From NCBI GenBank assembly GCA_049472395.1, contig JBLIRR010000025.1, positions 1 through 64,000 of the forward strand: DNA of 64,000 bases, in the 5' to 3' direction. The notes under the pieces were generated by a model. It saw only the letters and a list, made by a program, of their open reading frames with translations, was not told the origin of the DNA and ran no database searches. The translations under genes were made by a program, and so were the position numbers. Shown here piece after piece: positions 1 to 8,400 of the stretch. Every line of letters begins with the position of its first letter. Positions within the stretch are counted from its first letter, which is position 1. Source of the stretch: JBLIRR01 sp049472395 (GTDB lineage: Bacteria > SZUA-182 > DTGQ01 > JBLIRR01).

Positions 1-281
1 TTTTGATAATTTTCAAATGATGCTAGAAATGCTATAACGTATTGATATCGTTTAATGATGACATTTTGACAACCCACCCTTATAGGGCTAATCAAACCGC
101 CCGTTGAACGGGTGGTTAAGTGATTTATAGTATACCGATAAGATAATAGAATGAGAGGTGAATAATTACATAGAGAGAAAAAATTTTTAATATTTTCAGG
201 GGATATCCAAAAATATATCTTACAATATTCACTACTTAAATATGGTTTTAATCTGAAAAAAATATACAGAGGTGAAGGGAA
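1..281. other. Intergenic leader with one hairpin; no gene seen
   Basis: No convincing coding frame is visible here. The stretch contains the hairpin at 95-117 and an AT-rich leader before the first gene. A GAGGTGAAGGG ribosome-binding site lies directly before the ATG at 282. Confidence 0.5.
95..117. repeat. Perfect-arm hairpin, IS200/IS605-end-like
   Basis: The arms AACCGCCCGTT and AACGGGTGGTT pair around a single G, with one G-T wobble. A second CCACCC at 74-79 could pair alternatively with the GGGTGG arm. No T-run follows, so it is a poor intrinsic terminator. Short GC-rich hairpins of this kind are typical of the ends of IS200/IS605 elements and of REP sequences, but no transposase is visible nearby, so that reading is inference. 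Confidence 0.45.
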
Positions 282-857
282 ATGCGTACCAAAATTATTC
301 TTACTATTACTTGCCTGCTCCTTTTAATAATTTTATCAATCATTATCTTCAATAAATTAAAAAGTGGTAATACAAAAACTTCTACTACTATATCGGGAGA
401 ACTAGTAGAATTTAAAGCTAGTGACAAAATATTTACCAGTTTTGCCTATGTACCAATAATTGACTACAAAAAAGGCTATCTAAAAAGAGATTGGTTAACA
501 CCAGGGGGCATTAAAAACGGGGAGGAAGTACCGACAGGATACTGCCTGCGTGAATATGAGGTTGGCATTGGCTATACTAATATTAAGGAATTGATAAATA
601 ATTATCAACAAATAGCCTGTCAAAATTATTATGAAAAATTGCCTGAGCCCATTATCTTATCTACTAATCCAGTTACATCAAGATCGTCCGGCAATTATGC
701 AAGAATTGAATGTGATAAGTGGGACTTAGATCAATATGGCAAACAAAGAAGCAAATCATATATCTATGGCCAATTAAAAGAAGATGGCAAATGGGAAAAT
801 ATTGTAGAAAATAGCCAAAAAATTCTTAATAGTTATATTCGTATCTATTGTCCATAA
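282..857 (+). CDS. Hypothetical membrane-anchored or secreted protein (191 aa)
   Basis: Not recognised. The N-terminus is a basic start followed by a long Leu/Ile-rich hydrophobic segment (about residues 5-24), with no clear signal peptidase site, so it is probably a signal anchor. The remaining ~165 residues are polar and should lie outside the inner membrane; several cysteines (for example in TGYCLREY, IACQNY and RIYCP) could form disulfides. The start has a strong ribosome-binding site (GAGGTGAAGGG). The next small membrane-anchored gene begins 20 bp downstream, suggesting a two-gene unit. Flanking hairpin and pseudogene suggest accessory DNA. Confidence 0.7.
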   Translation: MRTKIILTITCLLLLIILSIIIFNKLKSGNTKTSTTISGELVEFKASDKIFTSFAYVPIIDYKKGYLKRDWLTPGGIKNGEEVPTGYCLREYEVGIGYTNIKELINNYQQIACQNYYEKLPEPIILSTNPVTSRSSGNYARIECDKWDLDQYGKQRSKSYIYGQLKEDGKWENIVENSQKILNSYIRIYCP

Positions 858-877
858 ATATATATGAGGGGGCAACA

Positions 878-1435
878 ATGAAATCAAAAATGTTTATTAT
901 TTTTATCTCTTCTTTTATAATAATTATGGCTAGCGCTTATATCAACTATAATATTAAGGACACCGAGGAAATAACAATAAAATGTAAGATCAAGGAAGAT
1001 GCAGCCTGCCTGTCCCAAATGGAAGCAATATACAGTTTAGCCTTTACGCACTTTAGAGAACGTACGATAGTAAGTGATGATATCTATCTTCGCAGAGATT
1101 TAGCAACTGTATTTTATGGTTACTCTTTTGATAAATTGCAAATTAATATAATTGAAGAAGATAATGAACGTATTTTACATGTATCTTTGCCACAGCCTCA
1201 AATAATTTCCTATGACAGGAAAACAAAACAAGTGGAATGTACGCACGATTCCTATCACCCAACTGATGAAACCAAAAAAGAAATTGATATAGATAAAATA
1301 TTAGATGATAAGTTAAAAGCATTAGTCAATAAATATGAGGCAAAATCGATAGAAACAACGAAAGAGTTATCTCGTCTATATTTTAAAGCTTTAGCAAAAC
1401 GATTTGGATTAAAATTAGAGATGGAGTATTTATAA
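878..1435 (+). CDS. Membrane-anchored protein, possibly DUF4230-like (185 aa)
   Basis: One N-terminal hydrophobic segment (MKSKMFIIFISSFIIIMASA) is followed by a soluble domain. The middle (VFYGYSFDKLQINI ... ILHVSLPQPQIISYD) resembles DUF4230 proteins, where a 'y.yGfD...l' stretch precedes 'LP.P.Il'. That match is from memory and tentative. The C-terminal third is charged and helical. I chose the ATG at 878 rather than the in-frame ATG at 848 because GAGGGGG sits at proper spacing before 878, and 848 lies inside the preceding gene. The function is unknown. Confidence 0.65.
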   Translation: MKSKMFIIFISSFIIIMASAYINYNIKDTEEITIKCKIKEDAACLSQMEAIYSLAFTHFRERTIVSDDIYLRRDLATVFYGYSFDKLQINIIEEDNERILHVSLPQPQIISYDRKTKQVECTHDSYHPTDETKKEIDIDKILDDKLKALVNKYEAKSIETTKELSRLYFKALAKRFGLKLEMEYL

Positions 1436-1439
1436 GAAA

Positions 1440-1880
1440 TAAGAAAGAATAGAGGCAATAAACACGCCAATATAAGGTTTAATTGTGCCCTATGTGTGAG
1501 AATCAATTTAAGTAGCTCAACTTTCTCATAATCAAGAGCTTCGCCTTCCGTATCTTCTTGCCGAAATACTGGCACTGTTAGGAAGCCAACTAATAATACC
1601 TCTTTTTCTTCGTCACCATTATCCTTCTTAACAAATCTTGGAGCTAAGATATAAAAAGCCTTTGCCCCTTTCTTCACATATCTTCCTGCTTCGTGCCACT
1701 GCTTAAGTCCGCGAGCATCGTGTGTTCCTGAAAAAACAACAATGTCCTGTTGCACAATGGCCATTTAGCTGATGGAATATTTGGTATGGGAAACATGCTA
1801 TTGGCAATAGCCTTTGGCACATCTCCTGTTTTAAAGCAGGTAAGGATATTTACTAATACTTTCTTTACTTATTGGATACA
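1440..1880 (-). pseudogene. Decayed ArdC-like antirestriction / ssDNA-binding protein fragment
   Basis: Reading the minus strand from about 1880, an AGGAG site precedes an ATG (MYPISKESISKYPYL), which hits a stop. A second frame then gives GDVPKAIANSMFPIPNIPS followed by AKWPLCNRTLLFF. After a run of T's near 1745 a third frame continues GTHDARGLKQWHEAGRYV, KKGAKAFYILAPRF and VPVFRQEDTEGEALDYE. In order, these match the N-terminal ssDNA-binding domain of ArdC/DUF1738-type plasmid and phage proteins. At least two frame changes are needed, and the metallopeptidase half is missing; similarity ends near 1480. This is a relic of a mobile element, not a working gene. Confidence 0.7.
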
Positions 1881-1903
1881 TACTAATTTCTCCTTTCTAA
1901 ATC

Positions 1904-1930
1904 AAAAAACCCCTGGAAGCTCACCAGAGG
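1904..1930 (-). terminator. Rho-independent terminator after the 863-aa secreted protein gene
   Basis: On the minus strand CCTCTGG, loop TGAGCTT, then CCAGGGG form a 7-bp stem (one G-T pair) followed by six T's. It lies about 170 bp past the stop at 2099 and would end that transcript before the ArdC relic. Confidence 0.6.
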
Positions 1931-2098
1931 CCTTTATAGATACAAAATTGGATATTTTTAACCCAAACCCTTCACACTATTTCAAATTATAATCTTGAGG
2001 TATTGCCTGATCATATGTCAACATTTGCAGTAGGCATTAAATTTTTGACTATAATATAATAACAATCAAAAAAAACGTTAAATGACCCTCTATCTTAT

Positions 2099-4690
2099 TT
2101 ATTGTTTTAGTACAGTATCGATGAAGCATCCTAAAGCTTTCGTGGTGTCATCATCAGGCAAAGCCTCCTCGTTATCCATGTTCATTACAGATACATCATC
2201 AAGATCAAGAGCAGCATAGCCGGTAGTATCTTCTGTATTATCAATATTAATAGTTAATTGTATTGAATAACTCTGATCTCCATCCTGTTCATCATCATCC
2301 ATACCCATGACGGATACTATTTGGTCAGTATTCCAGTTTTCGGCAGTAAAGGTCAAAGTAGTGAGAGATACAATTCCCTCAGTTGTATCTGAGCTATCCA
2401 CATTGATCATTACAGCGCCATTAGGAGATGTGTTAAGCCTTACCGTGAAAGAAGCTACTCCCTCGTCCTCTGTGGTGTTCTGAGTGATAGCACCTATGAT
2501 AAAGCCAGGTGAGTTTGGTATTTCATTATCTATATTAGTTACGGATATATCATGAGGATTAAGGCTGTTATAGCCGGTAGTATCTGTTGTATTATTAGGA
2601 TCTATCGTTAATTCTATTACATAGTTTTGATTGCCATCGGATACATCATCATCCACACCAGTAACAGTTACTATTTGCTCAACATTCCATTCCAAGCTGG
2701 CAAATATCAGGGTACTTTCAGACACACTTCCTTCTGCTTGATTTGAGCTGACTACGTTTATTACAACATTACCATTAGGCTGGCTACCGAGCTTCATGCT
2801 AAACGATGCCTCCGCTCCCTCCTCTGACGTATTCCCACTGATTTCACTAATTATATAGCTTATTGCATCATTATCTATATTTCTTACCGCTATATCATCA
2901 GGATCAAGAAGAGCAGAGCCGGTCTCAGGATCTACCTCTGTATAGCTTGTAGTATCGGTTGAACTGTTAGGATCAACAGTTAGTATTATGGAATAGTTTA
3001 TATTGCCATCAGCTAAATCATCATCGACCCCTGTCACGGTCACTATTTGTTCAGTATCCCAATTTAGTCCGGTAAAGGTCAAGATCTGTGGAGATACATT
3101 ACCCTCAGTTGTATCCGAGCTGACTACGTTTATTACCAAATTGCCATCAGGCTGAGTATTCAGCTTTATAGTAAAAGTCGCTGACTCCTCCTCTGCGTCT
3201 TCATAAGTGTCTCCACTGATTCTACTAATCGTATAGCCTGCTGTTTCATTATCTATATTCTTTACCGATACATCATCAGGATCAATAGCAGTATAACCAG
3301 TAGTATCTGTCGTGTTGGAAGTATCTACAGTTAACTGTATTATATAATTCTGGTCCCCATCATCTAATTCGTCATTAACTCCAGTTACCGTCAATTTTTG
3401 AAAAACATTCCAGTTATCGTCAGTAAATGTTATTGAGTTTTTAGATACAGTACCCTCAGTTGTATCCGAGCTGACTAAGGTGAGCACTACATTACCATTA
3501 GGTTGGCTATTAAGTTTTAGTCTGAAAGTAGCCTGTCCTCCAGGTTCTGTAGTTGGTCCACTGATAGGGCTAATAGTAATACCGGCACTCTGCCCGCTAC
3601 GAACAGCCCGGGTAGCATTCTCCGAGGTAAAATAAAGTTGCGTATATTGGCCCTCATCAAAATACACACCCGATGCAGAGATACTGGAGGCTGATGTCGA
3701 GGAATAGAATAAATGGTTAGAAGTTTGATCAGGGAAGTAGGTGAGATCAATAGCAGGGTGACTTTTGCTATAATCTACAAGGGATTCCAGTTCATGCTGA
3801 TTAGGTAGACGCCAATCATCAAACCCTCCGAGGACTAATTGCTCACAATAGGATAGTGCCTCTTCCCATGTGAGATCATCTGCAGCCACTTTCTCCCACA
3901 TCAAGCCAGTGGAATTGTCAGTAATCGTGCCATCTTCATTGTCATGAAACAAGCATTCTCCATATTTATAATTATCATCTGCCCGGACAGCCCGAACATA
4001 ATTAAAAGAATTTTTAGGATCAATATTATAACTGCCTTTGCCTGAAAAATCTTGACGCCATGCAGCTAAAGTCTGGGCAGCACGGGTAGTAGATGACCAG
4101 TAAGCACCAAAATTACAATTGGGAAAATAATCGCTATTGATTGCCGGAGATTCTTCTGCCCAAATAACAAGAGTATGCAATTCCTTGATTGTGGGAAGGC
4201 GCCAGTCTGCAAAGCCACCGAAAACTTCATTATTTAATCTATCGATTAAATCTTTCGTGTCTGTTCCAACAAAATTTTGGCCTGGATCATCCGGATCATC
4301 CGGATTGTACCACGTATATTTATTATCAGCATCATGATGATCGGAATAATTTATGAAATTATCGGAATTTGTTTTTACCTCCCAATAGAGGCCAGTTACA
4401 TTATCCCTTACGACAACCCACTCAGGGGCTGAAGCGGGTAAGACATTTCCGAGCTCATCAATTTTTGTGTATGAAAGTGGATTTATATTATAATGAGAGT
4501 CTTGCCCGTAGAAAGGCTGATCTTGTTGGATATCACAGGAAGGCATCCACCCAGAATCATCATAACATTTGTTCTGTCCCGTATCTGGTACAGATTGAGC
4601 GAAAGCTCCCTTGCTTAAAAGAAAAAATCCTACTAAAGCAAGTATTAAAAGAAAAATATCAGTTCGTCTAAATTTATTATAAAATGACAT
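2099..4690 (-). CDS. Secreted protein with two DUF1566 domains and four Calx-beta-like repeats
   Basis: 863 aa. A signal peptide (FLLILALVGFFLLSKGAFA) is cleaved near residue 31. Two DUF1566/Lcl C-terminal-type domains follow (about 90-240 and 245-366), each with the signature DWRLP and a 'TGL.WE' start. Four ~115-residue beta repeats come next (about 370-845), with 'TEG.VS...LTFT..NW...Q.VTVTGVDDD..DGD..Y' and conserved acidic residues likely to bind calcium. The last residues are LGCFIDTVLKQ, a short GCFI tail shared with the other two large secreted proteins here. It is probably exported to the surface; the ligand is unknown. A terminator-like hairpin lies downstream at 1904-1930. Confidence 0.85.
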   Translation of the reverse strand: MSFYNKFRRTDIFLLILALVGFFLLSKGAFAQSVPDTGQNKCYDDSGWMPSCDIQQDQPFYGQDSHYNINPLSYTKIDELGNVLPASAPEWVVVRDNVTGLYWEVKTNSDNFINYSDHHDADNKYTWYNPDDPDDPGQNFVGTDTKDLIDRLNNEVFGGFADWRLPTIKELHTLVIWAEESPAINSDYFPNCNFGAYWSSTTRAAQTLAAWRQDFSGKGSYNIDPKNSFNYVRAVRADDNYKYGECLFHDNEDGTITDNSTGLMWEKVAADDLTWEEALSYCEQLVLGGFDDWRLPNQHELESLVDYSKSHPAIDLTYFPDQTSNHLFYSSTSASSISASGVYFDEGQYTQLYFTSENATRAVRSGQSAGITISPISGPTTEPGGQATFRLKLNSQPNGNVVLTLVSSDTTEGTVSKNSITFTDDNWNVFQKLTVTGVNDELDDGDQNYIIQLTVDTSNTTDTTGYTAIDPDDVSVKNIDNETAGYTISRISGDTYEDAEEESATFTIKLNTQPDGNLVINVVSSDTTEGNVSPQILTFTGLNWDTEQIVTVTGVDDDLADGNINYSIILTVDPNSSTDTTSYTEVDPETGSALLDPDDIAVRNIDNDAISYIISEISGNTSEEGAEASFSMKLGSQPNGNVVINVVSSNQAEGSVSESTLIFASLEWNVEQIVTVTGVDDDVSDGNQNYVIELTIDPNNTTDTTGYNSLNPHDISVTNIDNEIPNSPGFIIGAITQNTTEDEGVASFTVRLNTSPNGAVMINVDSSDTTEGIVSLTTLTFTAENWNTDQIVSVMGMDDDEQDGDQSYSIQLTINIDNTEDTTGYAALDLDDVSVMNMDNEEALPDDDTTKALGCFIDTVLKQ

Positions 4691-5419
4691 CGTATTTATC
4701 TCCCAATAGGTTATAATTTTTTTTTAATTTTTAACAACAATCAACTACCACCTCCTAAAAGAGCATTATTTATTCTATACGTCGTCATTTTCCTCACTAT
4801 TCTCATTTTTTTTATTTGTCATCTTACATATATTTGGTCTTTCCTTCAGCCGATCCTCTTCTGCTCATGCAATACCCTTTCTCTCACGAAATGCCTTTAT
4901 CCCTATCTATTTCTTTAACTTTTAGTTCCTTTCGACAAGCTTCAGGGCTCACTTACATATCATAAAACCTCCTGGAACCGTTATAATAAACCTGAGACTC
5001 ATGAGAATAACACAGGGCTCAAGGTATTAAATAAAATAAAATAATATTATTATATATATTAATGTTAGTAAGACTATTAAATAGATAGAGCAAGGTTCAT
5101 GCCAAATTTAAATCCTTCTAATTTATTGTTTGACAAGTATTTTTTTCTTGAATAAATAACAATATTGTTAGAGAAAAACAATATTGTTAGATGGTATTGT
5201 TATTTGGTATTAAAGATTATTATATCTCTATTTTGGCCGTTTTATATTTTATACTAAAGATTTCTCTAATCTCTAAACAAAATAAAATATTTCATGTAAA
5301 GTAAAAAAGTACTTGAAGAGACACGGGAGGCACCCATGCAGTGGCTTTAAATCACCATATAATTGAATCTCTCCTGCACAAGTGAAGCGCTATGCGATGT
5401 GGGGAGTTTATTTTTTAGG
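4691..5419. other. 729-bp intergenic region between two giant secreted-protein genes
   Basis: No gene is seen. The region is very AT-rich, and the only clear structure is the palindromic repeat cluster at 5154-5205. It must contain the promoter for the minus-strand gene starting at 4690 and the 3' end of the transcript ending at 5420. I could not pick out a convincing promoter or terminator. Confidence 0.5.
5154..5205. repeat. Nested palindromes, candidate operator
   Basis: AACAATATTGTTAGA occurs twice (5158-5172 and 5177-5191), and each copy contains the perfect 12-bp palindrome AACAATATTGTT. The pair is enclosed by an outer inverted repeat AAATAACAATA (5154-5164) / TATTGTTATTT (5195-5205). 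Two identical palindromes 19 bp apart centre to centre (about two helical turns) look like a tandem regulator-binding site. Confidence 0.45.
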
Positions 5420-8400
5420 CTATTTTGATTCTATAGTAAAAAGAAAACATCCAGTGGATCCTCCATCATCTGTATCTGTATTTGTATCTATATCTGTATC
5501 TGTATCTTGAGGTATCGTTACACCAAGACTATATAAGGTGAAATGATTTATATTGCAGATCAAAAGATTATTCTCTCTATCAATGTTATCAACAACAACT
5601 GACTCCCATAATAATGTCGCAGTATTATAGGTAAAAACTTCTAATTCAGAAGGATCATTGACATCGGCATTATGTAAATCTTCTTGAGTATAAGGAATCT
5701 TAATGGAAACTGGAATGGCGAAGTGTGTGCCGGTTGGGCCAAAGTCGATTATTTTCCCGATAGGCTTGGCAGTTGATGGTAAAGGAGGCGTATTAATAGC
5801 CTCTCCGATAGTAATTGTCACATCATTGGTGAGCGCCTCTGGAGGTATCTCCACAGTAACTCCTTGCAGGGGGCTCTCTGCCGCCATAACCTTAATGGTC
5901 TGCAAACTTTGCGCAGAGGCTGAAATATCCTGAGACGCATATAGTATCACTTCAAAACCAGTGCTGTTTACTTTAAACATAGCAATAGGTGACCACTCAC
6001 TCGCACATCCATGTTCATCAACCGAGCATACTCGCCAGTAGTAATGAGCATAATTTACTAAATTAACATCAATGTGCCAGGAACCTTCTGTGTCACTTAT
6101 GGATTTTACTAAATTGGATAGTGCCTCGTCTGAATAGAGTTCAAAATCGTAGGTGATTTTATCAAAATCCAGATCAGTCGATGGATTTATTGAAAGAGTA
6201 GGCCTTATGGCAGTGACCTCACTGTTGTCTCCAGGATTATTAATTGTGGGCACACTGGGTGGATCATTAGAAAGATTTACAAAAAACGACCCTGGACTGC
6301 TCCATTGACTGTAAACTTGCCCGTCATAGGCCATGGCTCGCCAATAATACATGGTATTATCATCTAATTCTGTGATGTCCCAGGAGGTAAAGCCATCCGG
6401 ACTTTGAGATATTTCAGATGATTTTTGAAGTGAGGGGCTATCAAAGGTGTCTTTTTTATCGATCTCAAAGAAATAGGTGAGGGTATCAAGGTCCTCATCA
6501 CTCGAATTATTAATTTGAACGGTGATGTCCAACGTATCGGCCTCTTCACCATTTTGTGGACTATACAGTAAAGGAATAGTTGGTGGATCTTCCGCGGTAT
6601 TCACAAAGAATTGCCATAAATTAGACCATCCGCTGGATAAATTTTCATTGTCAGTGGCCTGAACTCTCCACCAATAGAATGTATTATCCTGAAGTATACT
6701 ATCAATCATCCAGGAGGTTGTACTACCGCTTCCCTCAATAATTTGATAATTTGATGTGAGGGGAGTGTCTAATTTCTCGTCAGAGTAAAGCTCATATTCA
6801 TACAGGAGAGGATCATAATCCGCATCGATCGCGTTTGTAACCGTGAGAGTTGGTTGTGTATCGATTATCTCAGCTTCATTGCCTGGTTCATATATATGTG
6901 GTATGGATGGTTGATCGTTTGTAGTATTCATGAAGAAGGTAACTATATCGTTCCATTCACTATAATCGATTCCATCAAAAGCTCGTGCTCGTGAATAATA
7001 AAAGCAATTATCCTCCAGGATCACATCAACCTGCCATGATGTCTCCTCTTCCCCTTCTGTTAACTCTGACACATTAGTGACTAGTGATGTTAGACCCTGA
7101 TCCGAATAAATCTCCAATGTATATGTTATTGTCTGACAATCTTGATTAAAGCTATTACTTATATCCATAGAGTTTTGAATAGTGATTAATGGCTGTTGTG
7201 AGGTTGTCTCATTATTAACCTGTGAAGGGTTAATGGATAAAAAAGCTGGAATAGTGGGGGCATTGTTCACACAATCTTCATCTATTTGTTGATTATTATT
7301 GTTGTCCTTACAATCACATATCTCTACTGCCCCTGGATAAGTATTGGCATCAGTATCATCAAAATCTTTGCACGCAACTACCCCATCGCCGTCAGCATCA
7401 GTACTCTCAGGAGGGGGAATACTACCATCACAATCATTGTCCTTCTCATCACAGATTTCCGGATTACCGGGGAATCTGTCAGGGTCATTGTCATCACAAT
7501 CTCCCTCACATATACTATATTCATCAGAGTCAGCATCCGTTTCATCAACTGGCACTATGTCATCGCAGTTATTATCCTTCCCATCACACAGCTCAGGAGC
7601 ACCAGGATAGACAGTCTTATTAATATCATTACAGTCTATGGGTCCGCACACGCTTCCCTCTCTGCTAAATCCATCTCCGTCTCTATCTGTACAATCAATT
7701 GGTTCCCCTTTATATAACTTAGAAACCTCTGTTTCACTCAAAGCCTTATTATAGAACCTCACATCATCTATTTTTCCATTAAAATTATTAGATTGATATG
7801 CCGGGCTCTTTGCTATAAATAATTTTCCTTGATTAGGAGTGTCAACAGTTCTCTCATTGCGACTGTCAAATAAATTGCCGTTTAAATACACATACTCTGT
7901 GTCAATACTGCCGTCATGCACGGCGACGATATGGTACCATTCATTCGCTCCGACAGCGCTTCCTGTCTTCCAAGAGTCCCCTGTTTCAAATGAAATACTA
8001 TCATCGTCAAGCCATACACCCATCCTATTACCTGCTGAAACACCCCGCTCAAATAAACACTGCACTTTAGACACACTCGTGGCATTAATCCATAATGACA
8101 CACTATACTTCTCTCCTACATTCAAATTCTCCGAATCCTCACATTCAACATAATCATCACCATCAAAGCTTAATGCATTCCCGGCCTGTCCTTGATCAAA
8201 TAGTGCCCCATGTATAACTCCATGATTCTCCTGTCCGGAATGATCCTGTGCATCAGAATCAAATGGATAATGAACAATAAGTTCTGATTCAGTACCGGGA
8301 CAATAATCTCCATTACTGCAATCCTGATCTATTTCGTCACATTCAATTTCCACCGCACCCGGATATATTGAAGAATCCCTATCATCACAATCACTGCAAC

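Noticed and set aside
1255..1764. Continuous 169-aa minus-strand frame as an intact gene
   Set aside because: Only the first ~80 residues match ArdC; the rest is antisense to the 878-1435 gene, and the true N-terminus lies in other frames.
5290..5410. Possible riboswitch or structured RNA before 5419
   Set aside because: Short GC-rich pieces are present but no consistent pairing or known riboswitch core could be drawn.
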